64,000 bases of DNA from Stictocephala bisonia (Eukaryota > Arthropoda > Insecta > Hemiptera > Membracidae). The notes under the pieces are model-generated. The model searched no databases and was not told the origin of the DNA. It worked only from the letters and a program-made list of their open reading frames with translations. The translations under genes were made by a program, and so were the position numbers. Each line of letters starts with the position of its first letter. Within the stretch, counting starts at the first letter, position 1. Shown one piece after another: positions 12,301 to 26,134 of the stretch. The stretch covers positions 1 to 64,000 of the forward strand of contig JAQJVL010002634.1 of NCBI GenBank assembly GCA_035578905.1, given 5' to 3'.

Positions 12301-15300
12301 TAAAAAAAACGCAAGAGGGAAAATCAAAATCCAAGATTGAAATTCAAAGATCGCAAGATTTAAACTCAAGATGAAGATTGAAAATCAAAGATCGCAAGAT
12401 TGAAACTAAAGTGCAAGATTGAAACTCCAAAAAAGCAAGATTTAAACTCAAAGATTGCAAGATTAAAACCCAAAATACAAATTAACTCAAAATTGCAAGA
12501 TTGAAACTAAAGATTTTTAAATTGAAACCAAAAAATCGCAATTTTTTTTCTCAAAATCGAAATTGAAACCAAAGACCCAAAATTGAAACTCAAAGATCGC
12601 AAGATTTAAACTAAAAAATCGAAGATTTAAAACCCAAAGATGCAAGATTGAAACTCAAAAATGAAGATAAACAAAATTTGCAAGATTTAAACAAAGATCG
12701 AAGATTTTAAAACTTAAAGATTTAAAGATTTAACTCAAAGATCGCAAGATTTAAACTCAAAAATCGCAGATTGAAAACCAAAAAATCCAAAATTAAAAAT
12801 CAAAATCGCAAGATTTAAACTCAAAGATCAAGTTGAACCCAAAGATCGCAAGTTTAAAACCAAAACGCAAAAATTTAACTCAAAGAGGGAAATTGAAATA
12901 AAAATGCAAGATGAAACTCAAAGATGAAGATTTAAAAATCAAAGATAGCAAATTGAACTCAAAATGCAAGTTTAAAAATAAAGATGCAGATGAAACAAAA
13001 ATCCAAATAAACTCAAGATTTAACGATTGAAACTCAAAAGATCGCAAGATTGAAACTCAAAGATCGCAAAATTGAAACTCAAAGTCGCAAGATTGAAACT
13101 AAAGATGCAAAATTAAACTCAAAGATGCAAGTTAAACTCAAAACGCAAGATTTAAACCAAAATCCAAAATTTTAAACTCAAAGATCGCAAGATTTAAATT
13201 AAAAAAAGGGAAAATGAAAAATCAAAAAGCAAGATTAAATCAAAGATAGCAAAATTGAACTAAAAAATGCAAATTAAACTAAAAATTGAAGATTGAAACT
13301 CAAAGATCCAAGATTAAAAAATCAAAATCAAGATTTAAATCAAGGGTCGCAAGATTTAAACTCAAAGTCCAAGATTAAACTCAAAGATGCAAGATTGGAA
13401 TTAAAAAAATGCAAGATTGAAACTCAAAGATCGCAAGATTGAACTCAAAAATCGCAAGATTAAACCAAATCCAATTTGAAACTCAAAAATCGCAAGATTG
13501 AAACTCAAAGACGCAAATTAAAACTCGAAGATCGCAAGATTGAAATTTAAAGATCAAGTTTTTTTAACAAAAATCGCAGATAAAAAATAAAACGCAGATG
13601 AAACTCAAGAAGCAAAGTTTAAACTCAAAGATGCAAGATTAAATCAAAGATCGCAAGATTGAAACTCAAAGACGCAAGAATAAAACTCAAAGATGGGAAG
13701 TTTTTTAAAAAAAATTTGCAAAATTAAAATTAAAGATGGGAAGTTTTAAACTCAAAGATCGCAAGATTGAAACCCAAAATGCAAGGAAAAAAAAAAGATC
13801 GCAAATTGAAATCAAAGATCGCAGATTTAAACTCAAAATCGCAAGATTTTAAAACCAAATCGCAAGATTGAAACCAAAGACGCAAGAAGAAACCCAAAAA
13901 TCCAAGAATTAAACTAAAAACGCAAGATTAAACCAAGAAGCAAATTGAAACTCAAAAATCGCAAATTAAAAATCAAAGATCCAAGATAAAACCAAAAATC
14001 GCAAGATTAAAATCAAAATGCAAAAATGAAACCAAAGATCGCAAGTTTAAAAAAAAAAGATCGCAAGATTTAAAAACCAAAAATCGCAAGATTTAAACAA
14101 AGATGCAAGTTTTAAATAAAAGATCGCAAAGAAAAACCAAAAAGCAGTTGAAACTAAAGATCGCAAGATTTTAAACTAAAAAACGCAAATTTAAAACCAA
14201 AAAATCCAAGAAAAAAACCCAAAAATTGCAAGATTTAAACTCAAAATTCGCAAGATTAAAATAAAGATGCAAGATTGAAAATCAAAGACGCAAGATTGAA
14301 ATCAAAAATCCAAAAAATTAAACCAAAGATCGCAAGATTAAAAACAAAGATGAGATTGAAAAACCCCAAAAATCGCAAGTAAAAATCAAAAATCGCAAAT
14401 TGAAACTCAAAAAGCAAGAATAAACCCAAAGATCGCAAGAATGAAACAAAAGACGCAAGATTAAATCAAAGAATGCAAAATTTAAACTCAAAGATCCCAA
14501 AATTAAACCAAAAAGCAAATTGAAACCAAAAAAACCAAAATTAAAATCAAAATCGCAAGATTAAAAATCAAAGATCGCAAGATTGAAATTTAAGATCAAA
14601 TTTAAACTCAAAATCGCAAGATTGAAATTTAAAGATCGCAAGATTAAAATTAAAAATCCAAGATTAAAAATCAAGATGCAAGATTGACCCAAAGACGAAG
14701 TTTTAAAATCAAAGATCGCAAAATTGAAACTCAAAGATCAAATTTAAACCCAAAAAATCGCAAGATGAAAACCCAAAAACGAAAATTTTAAAATCAAAAT
14801 TCAAAAAAATTTAAACTCAAAGATCCAAGAAAAAACTCAAAGATGCAAATTTAAACCCAAAGATCGCAATTTAAAAATCAAAGATGCAAGATTGAAACTC
14901 AAAGACGCAAGATTGAAACTCAAAAAGGAAGATTGAAATCAAAAATCCAAGATTAAACTCAAAATGCAGATTAAACAAAAGATGCAAGATTGAAACTCAA
15001 AACGCAGATTGAAACCAAAGACGGAAGAATGAAACTCAAAGATCGCAAGTTGAAACCAAAAATCCAAGATGAAACTCAAAGATCGCAAGATTTAAAACCC
15101 AAAATCGAAATTAAATCAAAATCGCAAGATTGAAATAAAAAATGCAAGAATGAACTCAAAGATGCAAGAATAAACCCAAAGATGCAAGATTTAAACTCAA
15201 AAATGCGATTGAAAATTAAAGATGCAAGATTAAACTCAAAATCCAAGATTAAAAAAAAGATCAAAATTAAAAATCAAAATACAAGATTAAAAATCAAAGA

Positions 15301-16080
15301 CGCAAATTGAAAATCAAAGACGCAAGATTTAAACTCAAAGATCGCAAGATTGAAACTCAAAGATCGCAAGGTTTAAACTCAAAGTCCAAGATTTAAACTA
15401 AAGACGCAAGAATGAAAATCAAAATCGCAAAATTGAAACCAAAATCGCAAGTTTTAAATTAAAAAAAAAGATTGAAACTCAAAATTGCAAGATTTAAACT
15501 CAAAGATGCAAATTGGGAACTCAAAAAATGCAAGATTAAATTTAAAAATTGCAAATTAAAAACCCAAAATCCAAGATTTAAAAAACAAAGATCGAAGATT
15601 TTAAACCAAGATACAAATTGAACTCAAAGATCGCAAGATTGAAACTCAAAGATCCCAAATTAAACTCAAAAATCGAAAATTGAAATCAAAGAGCAAGTTT
15701 TAAAACCAAAGACCAAGATTAAAAATCAAAATCGCAAGATTTTTAAAATCAAAGACGCAAGATTAAACTCAAAAGACCAGGAAATCAAAAACCAAGATTG
15801 AAACCAAAGATCGCAAGAAAAACTAAAAAGGGTTTTAACTAATTCGCAAATTAAACTTTAAAGATCAAATTAAAAAACAAAGTGAAAATTTAACCAAATG
15901 AAGAATTAAACCAAAAATCCAAAAAAACTCAAAAACGCAAGATTGAAACTCAAAGATCGCAAGATAAAAACCAAATCGCAAGATTTAAATTAAGTGCAAT
16001 TTTAAACTAAAAATGCAAGAAAAACTCAAAGATCGCAGATTTTAAAACCCAAAAAAAAACGCAAGATTTAAACCCAAATA
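9341..16080 (+). repeat. Degraded satellite block 1, deletion-rich
   Basis: The 22-bp satellite is still recognisable in every line, but monomers are often 18-21 bp because one or more bases are missing (GATGCAAG for GATCGCAAG, AAACCAAAG for AAACTCAAAG). Substitutions such as GATGGGAAG also occur. Damage rises from about 9,340, is strong from about 9,720, and stops abruptly near 16,080. The higher-order order survives: the GAATTC marker with its usual neighbours is at 10,790, its degraded equivalent is near 13,711, the TTTAACG variant is near 13,018 and the GAAGATCG variant near 13,530. Preserved order with added indels suggests low-quality consensus over ordinary satellite. Real decay without homogenisation is the alternative. 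Open frames here, mostly on the reverse strand, are noise. Confidence 0.85.
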
Positions 16081-17390
16081 TCAAGATTGAAATTCAAAGA
16101 TCGCAAGATTGAAACTCAAAGATCGCAAGAATAAAACTCAAAGATGGCAAGATTTAAACTGAATTTGCAAGATTAAAACTTAAAGATGGCAAGATTGAAA
16201 CTCAAAGATCGCAAGATTGAAACTCAAAGATCGCAAGAATTAAACTCAAAGATCGCAAGATTGAAACTCAAAGATCGCATGATTGAAACTCAAAGATTGC
16301 AAGAATGAAACCCATAGATCGCAAGAATGAAACTAAAATATCGCAAGATTGAAACTCAAAGAATGCAGGATTGAAACTCAAAGATCGCAAGATTAAAACT
16401 CAAAGATCGCAAGATTGAAACCAAAAGATCACAAGATTAAAACTCAAATATCGCAAGATTAAAACTCAAGATCGCAAGATAGAAATTTAGAGATTGCAAG
16501 ATTGAAACTCAAAGATCGCAAGATTGAAACTCAAAGATCGCAAGATTAAAAGTCAAAGATAGCAAGTTTGAACCACAAAGATCGCAAGTTTAAAACTTAA
16601 AGATCGCAAAATTGAAACTCAAAGATGGCAAGATTGAAACTAAAAGATCGCAAGACTGAAACTCAAAGATCGCAAGATTTAAAATCAAAGATTGCAAGAT
16701 TGAAACTCAAAGATCGCAAGATTTAAACTCAAAGATCGCACGATTGAAACTCGAAGATCGCAAGATTAAAATTCAAAGATAGCAAGTTTGAAACTAAAAG
16801 ATCGCAAGATTGAAACTCAAAGATCGCATGATTGAAACTCAAAGATCGCAAGATTTAAACTCAAAGATCGCAAGATTGAAACTCAAAGATCGCAAGAATG
16901 AAACCCAAAGATCGCAAGATTTAAACTCAATTCGCAAGATTAAAACTTAAAGATGGCAAGATTGAAACTCAAAGATCGCAAGATTGAAACTCAAAGATCA
17001 CAAGAATTAAACTCAAAGATCGCAAGATTGAAACTCAAAGATCGCATGATTGAAACTCACAGATCGCAAGAATGAAACCCAAAGATCGCAAGAATAAAAC
17101 TAAAAGATCGCAAGATTGAAATTTAGAGATTGCAAGATTGAAACTCAAAGATCGCAAGATTGAAATTCAAAGATCGCAAGATTGAAACTCAAAGATCGCA
17201 AGATTAAAACTCAAAGATAGCAAGATTGAACCACAAAGATCGCAAGTTTAAAACTCAAAGATCGCAAAATTGAAACTCAAAGATCGCAAGATTGAAACTC
17301 AAAGATCGCAAGATAGAAACTCAAAGATCGCAGGATTGAAACTCAAAGATCGCAAGATTGAAACTCAAAAATCGCAAGATTGAAACTCAA
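16081..17390 (+). repeat. Intact satellite after block 1
   Basis: Clean 22-bp monomers resume with the same variant order as near 8,150 (GAATAAAACTC, GATGGCAAG, then the short-monomer marker). The marker at 16,161 reads GAATTTGC, so the EcoRI-type hexamer of the earlier copies has been lost by one C-to-T change at the CpG. A second short monomer (CAATTC) lies at about 16,930. The clean return in the same phase supports block 1 being part of the same array. Confidence 0.85.
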
Positions 17391-20300
17391 AGATCGCAAG
17401 ATTGAAACTTAAAGATAGCAAGATTGAAACTCAAAGATCGCAAGATTGAAACTCAAAGATCGGAAGAATGAAACTCAAAGATCGCAAGATTGAAAGTCAA
17501 AGATCACAAGATTGAAACTCAAAGATCGCAAGATTGAAACTCAAAGATCGGAAGATTCAAAATCAAACATCGCAAGATTGAAACTCAAAGATCACAAGAA
17601 TGAAACCCAAAGATCGCAAGAATGAAAGTAAAAGATCGCAAGATTGAAACTCAAAGAATGCAGGATTGAAACTCAAAGATCGCAAGATTGAAACCAAAAG
17701 ATCCCAAGATTAAAACTCAAATATAGCAAGATTAAAACTAAAAGATCGCAAGTTTGAAATTTAGAGATTGCAAGATTGAAACTCAAAGATCGCAAGATTG
17801 AAACTCAAAGATCGCAAGATTAAAACTCAAAGATAGCAAGATTGAACCAAAAAGATCGCAAGTTTAAAACTCAAAGATCGCGAAATTGAAACTCAAAGAT
17901 GGCAAGATTGAAACTCAAAGATCGCAAGACTGAAACTCAAAGATCGCAAGATTTAAAATCAAAGATTGCAAGATTGAAACTCAAAGATCGCAAGATTAAA
18001 ACTCAAAGATAGCAAGATTGAAACTCAAAGATAGCAAGTTTGAAACTAAAAGATCGCATGATTGAAACTCAAAAATCGCAAGATTGAAACTCAAAGATCA
18101 CAAGATTGAAATTCAAAGATCGCAAGATTGAAACTCAAAGATCGAACGATTAAAACTCAAAGATCGCAAGATTGAAACTCAAAGATCGCAAGATTGAAAA
18201 TCAAAGATCGCAAGAATGAGACCCAAAGATCGCAAGATTGAAACTCAAAGATCGAAGGATTGAAACTCAAAGAATGCAGGATTGAAACTCAAAGATCGCA
18301 AGATTGAAACACAAAGATCGCAAGATTTAAACTAAAAAATAGCAAGATTGAACCTCAAAGATCGAAGGATTGAAACTCAAAGAATGCAGGAATGAAACTC
18401 AAAGATCGAAAGATTGAAACTCAAAGATCGCAAGATTGAAACCAAAAGATCACAAGATTAAAACTCAAATATCGCAAGATTAAAACTCAAAGATCACAAG
18501 ATTAAAACTGAGAGATTGCAAGATTGAAACTCAAAGATCGCAAGATTGAAAATCAAAAATCGCAAGATTGAAACTCAAAGATAGCAAGATTGAATTACAA
18601 AGATCGCAAGTTTAAAATTCAAAGATCGCAAAATTGAAACTCAAAGATGGCAAGATTGAAACTCAAAGAACGCAAGACTGAAGCTTAAAGATCGCAAGAT
18701 TTAAAATCAAAGATTGCAAGATTGAAACTCAAAGATCGCAAGATTTAAATTTAAAGATAGCAAGATTGAAACTCAAAGATAGCAAGTTTGAAACTCAAAG
18801 ATCGCATGATTGAAACTCAAAAATCGCAAAATTGAAGCTCAAAGATTACAAGATTAAAATTCAAAGATCGCAAGATTGAAACTCAAAGATCGAAAGATTG
18901 AAACTCAAAGATCGCAAGATTGAAACTCCAACAACGCAAGATTGAAACTCAAAGATCGCAAGATTTAAACTCAAAGATAGCAAGATTGAAACTCAAAGAT
19001 TGCAAAATTGAAACTCAAAGATCGCAAGATTGAAACTCAAAAATGGCAAGATTGAAACTCAAAGATTGCAAGATTCAAACTCAAAGACAGCAAGATTGAA
19101 TCTTAAAGATTGCAAGATTGAAACTTAAAGATTGCAAAATTGAAACTCAAAGATCGCAAGATTAAAACTCAAAGATCGAACGATTGAAACTCAAGGATCG
19201 CAAGATTTAAACTCAAAGATCGCAAGATTGAAACTCAAAGATCGCAAGATTGAAACTCAAAGATCGCAAGATTTAAACTCAAAGATCGCAAGATTGAAAT
19301 TTAGAGATAGCAAGATTGAAACTCAAAGATCGCAAGATTGAAACTCAAAGATCGCAAGATTGAATCTCAAAGATAGCAAGATTGAACCACAAAGATCGCA
19401 AGTTTAAAACTCAAAGATCGCAAAATTGAAACTCAAAGATGGCAAGATTGAAACTCAAAGATCGCAAGACTGAAACTCAAAGATCGTAAGATTTAAAATC
19501 AAAGATTGCAAGATTGAAACAAAAAAGATTGCAAGATTTAAACTCAAAGATAGCAAGATTGAAACTCAAAGAAAGCAAGTTTGAAACTCAAAGATCGCAT
19601 GATTGAAACTCAAAAATCGCAAGATTGAAACTCAAAGATCACAAGATTGAAATTCAAAGATCGCAAGATTGAAACTGACAGATCGAACGATTGAAACTCA
19701 AAGATCGCAAGATTGAAACTCAAAGATCGCAAGATTGAAACTCAAAGATCGCAAGATTGAAACTCAAAGATCGCAAGATTGAAACTCAAAGATCGCAAAA
19801 TTGAAACTCAAAGATCGCAAGATTGAAACTCAAAAATGGCAAGATTGAAACTCAAAGATTGCAAGATTCAAACTCAATTCGCAAGATTAAAACTCAAAGA
19901 TGGCAAGATTGAAACTCAAAGATCGCAAGATTGAAACTCAAAGATCGCAAGAATTAAAGTCAAAGATCGCAAGATTGAAACTCAAAGATCGCATGATTGA
20001 AACTCAAAGATCGCAAGAATAAAACTCAAAGATCGCAAGATTGAAACTCAAAGATCGCAAGATTGAAAATCAAAGATCGCAAGAATGAGACCCAAAGATC
20101 GCAAGATTGAAACTCAAGGATCGAAGGATTGAAACTCAAAGAATAAAGGATTGAAACTCAAAGATCGCAAGATTGAAACTCAAAGATCGCAAGATTTAAA
20201 CTAAAAAATAGCAAGATTGAAACTCAAAGATCTCAAGATTGAAACTAAAAGATCGCAAGATTGAAACTCAAAGATCGCAAGATTGAAAATCAAAGATCGC

Positions 20301-20821
20301 AAAAATGAGACCCAAAGATCGCAAGATTGAAACTCAAAGATCGAAGGATTGAAACTCAAAGAATGCAGGATTGAAACTCAAAGATCGCAAGATTGAAACT
20401 CAAAGATCGCAAGATTTAAACTAAAAGATAGCAAGATTGAAACTCAAAGATCGAAGGATTTAAACTCAAAGAATGCAGGATTGAAACTCAAAGATCGAAA
20501 GATTGAAACTCAAAGATCGAAAGATTGAAACCAAAAGATCACAAGATTAAAACTCAAATATCGCAAGATTAAAACTCAAAGATCACAAGATTGAAACTTA
20601 GAGATTGCAAGATTGAAACTCAAAGATCGCAAGATTGATAATCAAAGATCGCAAGATTGAAACTCAAAGATAGCAAGATTGAATTGCAAAGATCGCAAGT
20701 TTAAAACTCAAAGATCGCAAAATTGAAACTCAAAGATGGCAAGATTGAAACTCAAAGAACGCAAGACTGAAGCTTAAAGATCGCAAGATTTAAAATCAAA
20801 GATTGCAAGATTGAAACTCAA
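17391..20821 (+). repeat. Higher-order repeat, 3,431-bp family, copy 1
   Basis: The order of variant monomers repeats at an exact 3,431-bp offset, one base short of 156 monomers. I checked it at several places: TTGAAACTTAAAG at about 17,401 and 20,832, GAAGATTCAAAATC at 17,551 and 20,982, CAAGGATCGC at 19,192 and 22,623, the short monomer CAATTC at 19,875 and 23,306, and GAATAAAGG at 20,141 and 23,572. Private differences between copies are sparse single substitutions, so the duplication is recent compared with divergence among monomers inside the copy. Confidence 0.9.
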
Positions 20822-23800
20822 AGATCGCAAGATTGAAACTTAAAGATAGCAAGATTGAAACTCAAAGATCGCAAGATTGAAACTCAAAGATCGGAAGAAT
20901 GAAAATCAAAGATCGCAAGATTGAAATGCAAAGATCACAAGATTGAAACTCAAAGATCGCAAGATTGAAACTCAAAGATCGGAAGATTCAAAATCAAACA
21001 TCGCAAGATTGAAACTCAAAGATCACAAGAATGAAACCCAAAGATCGCAAGAATGAAAGTAAAAGATCGCAAGATTGAAACTCAAAGAATGCAGGATTGA
21101 AACTCAAAGATCGCAAGATTGAAACCAAAAGATCCCAAGATTAAAACTCAAATATAGCAAGATTAAAACTAAAAGATCGCAAGTTTGAAATTTAGAGATT
21201 GCAAGATTGAAACTCAAAGATCGCAAGATTGAAACTCAAAGATCGCAAGATTAAAACTCAAAGATAGCAAGATTGAACCACAAAGATCGCAAGTTTAAAA
21301 CTCAAAGATCGCAAAATTGAAACTCAAAGATGGCAAGATTGAAACTCAAAGATCGCAAGACTGAAACTCAAAGATCGCAAGATTTAAAATCAAAGATTGC
21401 AAGATTGAAACTCAAAGATCGCAAGATTAAAACTCAAAGATAGCAAGATTGAAACTCAAAGATAGCAAGTTTGAAACTCAAAGATCGCATGATTGAAACT
21501 CAAAAATCGCAAGATTGAAACTCAAAGATCACAAGATTGAAATTCAAAGATCGCAAGATTGAAACTCAAAGATCGAACGATTAAAACTCAAAGATCGCAA
21601 GATTGAAACTCAAAGATCGCAAGATTGAAAATCAAAGATCGCAAGAATGAGACCCAAAAATCGCAAGATTGAAACTCAAAGATCGAAGGATTGAAACTCA
21701 AAGAATGCAGGATTAAAACTCAAAGATCGCAAGATTGAAACTCAAAGATCGCAAGATTTAAACTAAAAAATAGCAAGATTGAACCTCAAAGATCGAAGGA
21801 TTGAAACTCAAAGAATGCAGGATTGAAACTCAAAGATCGAAAGATTGAAACTCAAAGATCGCAAGATTGAAACCAAAAGATCACAAGATTAAAACTCAAA
21901 TATCGCAAGATTAAAACTCAAAGATCACAAGATTAAAACTGAGAGATTGCAAGATTGAAACTCAAAGATCGCAAGATTGAAAATCAAAGATCGCAAGATT
22001 GAAACTCAAAGATAGCAAGATTGAATTACAAAGATCGCAAGTTTAAAATTCAAAGATCGCAAAATTGAAACTCAAAGATGGCAAGATTGAAACTCAAAGA
22101 ACGCAAGACTGAAGCTTAAAGATCGCAAGATTTAAAATCAAAGATTGCAAGATTGAAACTCAAAAATCGCAAGATTTAAACTCAAAGATAGCAAGATTGA
22201 AACTCAAAGATAGCAAGTTTGAAACTCAAAGATCGCATGATTGAAACTCAAAAATCGCAAAATTGAAGCTCAAAGATTACAAGATTAAAATTCAAAGATC
22301 GCAAGATTGAAACTCAAAGATCGAACGATTGAAACTCAAAGATCGCAAGATTGAAACTCAAACAACGCAAGATTGAAACTCAAAGATCGCAAGATTTAAA
22401 CTCAAAGATAGCAAGATTGAAACTCAAAGATTGCAAAATTGAAACTCAAAGATCGCAAGATTGAAACTCAAAAATGGCAAGATTGAAACTCAAAGATTGC
22501 AAGATTCAAACTCAAAGACAGCAAGATTGAATCTTAAAGATTGCAAGATTGAAACTTAAAGATTGCAAAATTGAAACTCAAAGATCGCAAGATTAAAACT
22601 CAAAGATCGAACGATTGAAACTCAAGGATCGCAAGATTTAAACTCAAAGATCGCAAGATTGAAACTCAAAGATCGCAAGATTGAAACTCAAAGATCGCAA
22701 GATTTAAACTAAAAGATCGCAAGATTGAAATTTAGAGATTGCAAGATTGAAACTCAAAGATCGCAAGATTGAAACTCAAAGATCGCAAGATTGAATCTCA
22801 AAGATAGCAAGATTGAACCACAAAGATCGCAAGTTTAAAACTCAAAGATCGCAAAATTGAAACTCAAAGATGGCAAGATTGAAACTCAAAGATCGCAAGA
22901 CTGAAACTCAAAGATCGTAAGATTTAAAATCAAAGATTGCAAGATTGAAACAAAAAAGATTGCAAGATTTAAACTCAAAGATAGCAAGATTGAACCTCAA
23001 AGATAGCAAGTTTGAAACTCAAAGATCGCATGATTGAAACTCAAAAATCGCAAGATTGAAACTCAAAGATCACAAGATTGAAATTCAAAGATCGCAAGAT
23101 TGAAACTCACAGATCGAACGATTGAAACTCAAAGATCGCAAGATTGAAACTCAAAGATCGCAAGATTGAAACTCAAAGATCGCAAGATTGAAACTCAAAG
23201 ATCGCAAGATTGAAACTCAAAGATCGCAAAATTGAAACTCAAAGATCGCAAGATTGAAACTCCAAAATGGCAAGATTGAAACTCAAAGATTGCAAGATTC
23301 CAACTCAATTCGCAAGATTAAAACTCAAAGATGGCAAGATTGAAACTCAAAGATCGCAAGATTGAAACTCAAAGATCGCAAGAATTAAAGTCAAAGATCG
23401 CAAGATTGAAACTCAAAGATCGCATGATTGAAACTCAAAGATCGCAAGAATAAAACTCAAAGATCGCAAGATTGAAACTCAAAGATCGCAAGATTGAAAA
23501 TCAAAGATCGCAAGAATGAGACCCAAAGATCGCAAGATTGAAACTCAAAGATCGAAGGATTGAAACTCAAAGAATAAAGGATTAAAACTCAAAGATCGCA
23601 AGATTGAAACTCAAAGATCGCAAGATTTAAACTAAAAAATAGCAAGATTGAAACTCAAAGATCTCAAGATTGAAACTAAAAGATCGCAAGATTGAAACTC
23701 AAAGATCGCAAGATTGAAAATCAAAGATCGCAAGAATTAGACCCAAAGATCGCAAGATTGAAACTCAAAGATCGAAGGATTGAAACTCAAAGAATGCAGG

Positions 23801-24252
23801 ATTGAAACTCAAAGATCGCAAGATTGAAACTCAAAGATCGCAAGATTTAAACTAAAAAATAGCAAGATTGAAACTCAAAGATCGAAGGATTAAAACTCAA
23901 AGAATGCAGGATTGAAACTCAAAGATCGAAAGATTGAAACTCAAAGATCGAAAGATTGAAACCAAAAGATCACAAGATTAAAACTCAAATATCGCAAGAT
24001 TAAAACTCAAAGATCACAAGATTGAAACTTAGAGATTGCAAGATTGAAACTCAAAGATCGCAAGATTGAAAATCAAAGATCGCAAGATTGAAACTCAAAG
24101 ATAGCAAGATTGAATTACAAAGATCGCAAGTTTAAAACTCAAAGATCGCAAAATTGAAACTCAAAGATGGCAAGATTGAAACTCAAAGAACGCAAGACTG
24201 AAGCTTAAAGATCGCAAGATTTAAAATCAAAGATTGCAAGATTGAAACTCAA
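20822..24252 (+). repeat. Higher-order repeat, 3,431-bp family, copy 2
   Basis: This is the tandem partner of 17,391-20,821 at a 3,431-bp offset. The match runs through the AAGCTTAAAG variant (20,771 and about 24,202) and ends at about 24,250. The sequence after this resembles an internal part of the same repeat near 22,150-23,300, so further, shorter duplications lie downstream. Differences from copy 1 are scattered substitutions, for example TTCCAACTC here where copy 1 has TTCAAACTC. Confidence 0.9.
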
Positions 24253-24947
24253 AGATCGCAAGATTTAAACTCAAAGATAGCAAGATTAAAACTCAAAGAT
24301 AGCAAGTTTGAAACTCAAAGATCGCATGATTGAAACTCAAAAATCGCAAGATTGGAGCTCAAAGATTACAAGATTAAAATTCAAAGATCGCAAGATTGAA
24401 ACTCAAAGATCAAACGATTGAAACTCAAAGATTGCAAAATTGAAACTCAAAGATCGCAAGATTGAAACTCAAAAATGGCAAGATTGAAACTCAAAGATTG
24501 CAAGATTCAAACTCAAAGATAGCAAGATTAAATCTCAAAGATTGCAAGATTGAAACTTAAAGATTGCAAAATTGAAACTCAAAGATCGCAAGATTAAAAC
24601 TCAAAGATCGAACGATTGAAACTCAAGGATCGCAATATTTAAACTCAAAGATCGCAAGATTGAAACTCAAAGATCGCAAGATTTAAACTCAAAGATCGCA
24701 AGATTGAAACTCAAAGATCGCAAGATTGAAACTCAAAGATCACAAGATTGAAACTTAAAGATAGCAAGATTAAAACTCAAAGATCGCAAGATTGAAACTC
24801 AAAAATCGCAAGATTGAAACCAAAAGATCACAAGATTAAAACTCAAATATCGCAAGATTAAAACTCAAAGATCGCAAGATTGAAATTTAGAGATTGCAGG
24901 ATTGAAACTCAAAGATCGCAAGATTGAAACTCAAAGATCGCAAGATT
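24253..24947 (+). repeat. Satellite linking two higher-order families
   Basis: This is intact 22-bp satellite. The variant order, including a GGAGCTCAAAG monomer followed by GATTACAAG, resembles the stretch near 22,260 in the preceding repeat. It leads into the 1,165-bp duplication. Nothing other than satellite is present. Confidence 0.8.
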
Positions 24948-26134
24948 GAATCTCAAAGATAGCAAGATTGAACCACAAAGATCGCAAGTTTAAAACTCAA
25001 AGATCGCAAAATTGAAACTCAAAGATGGCAAGATTGAAACTCACAGATCGCAAGACTGAAACTCTAAGATCGTAAGATTTAAAATCAAAGATTGCAAGAT
25101 GGAAACAAAAAAGATCGCAAGATTTAAACTCAAAGATAGCAAGATTGAACCTCAAAGATAGCAAGTTTGAAACTCAAAGATCGCATGATTGAAACCCAAA
25201 AATCGCAAGATTGAAACTCAAAGATCACAAGATTGAAATTCAAAGATCGCAAGATTGTAACTCACGGATCGAACGATTGAAACTCAAAGATCGCAAGATT
25301 GAAACTCAAAGATCGCAAGATTGAAACTCAAAGATCGCAAGATTGAAACTCAAAGATCGCAAGATTGAAACTCAAAGATCGCAAAATTGAAACTCAAAGA
25401 TCGCAAGATTGAAACTCCAAAATGGCAAGATTGAAACTCAAAGATTGCAAGATTCAAACTCAATTCACAAGATTAAAACTTAAAGATGGCAAGATTGAAA
25501 CTCAAAGATCACAAGATTGAAACTCAAAGATCGCAAGAATTAAACTCAAAGATCTCAAGATTGAAACTCAAAGATCGCATGATTGAAACTCAAAGATCGC
25601 AAGATTCAAACTTAAAGATCGCAAGAATAAAACTCAAAGATCGCAAGAATGAAAACCAAAGATCGCAAGAATGAAACTAAAAGATCGCAAGATTGAAACT
25701 CAAAGAATGCAGGATTAAAACTCAAAGATCGCAAGATTGAAACCAAAAGATCACAAGATTAAAACTCAAATATCGCAAGAATAAAACTCAAAGATCGCAA
25801 GATTGAAACTCAAAGATCGCAAGATTAAAACTCAAAGATAGCAAGTTTGAACCACAAAGATCGCAAGTTTAAAACTCAAAGATCGCAAAATTGAAACTCA
25901 AAGATGGCAAGATTGAAACTCAAAGATCGCAAGATTGAAACTCAAAGTTCACAAGATTGAAATTCAAAGATTGCAAGATTGAAACTCAAAGATCGAACGA
26001 TTGAAACTCAAAGATCGCAAGATTGAAACTCAAAGATCGCAAGATTGAAACTCAAAGATCGCAAGATTGAAAATCAAAGATCGCAAGAATGAGACCCAAA
26101 GATCGCAAGATTGAAACTCAAAGATCGCAAGATT
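24948..26134 (+). repeat. 1.17-kb duplicated block, copy 1
   Basis: The block starts at a GAATCTCAAAG variant (24,948) that recurs at 26,135. Downstream markers match at a 1,165-bp offset (53 monomers less 1 bp): the short monomer CAATTCAC at 25,461 and 26,626, and CAAAGTTCAC at 25,943 and 27,108. The first part matches at 1,187 bp because copy 1 has one extra 22-bp monomer, reading GATTGTAACTCACGG, near 25,255. The stretch after the short monomer is identical in both copies over about 190 bp, so the duplication is young. Confidence 0.9.

Noticed and set aside
10421..15264. Leucine- and phenylalanine-rich reverse-strand frames of 60-80 residues that could look like membrane proteins
   Set aside because: They are reverse translations of the satellite, where AAA-rich monomers give Phe and Leu. 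They appear in the degraded block because indels shift the frame at random.
9341..16080. A different repeat family or an inserted element in the degraded block
   Set aside because: Every line still aligns to the 22-bp monomer, and higher-order markers occur in the expected order. There are no terminal repeats or coding regions.
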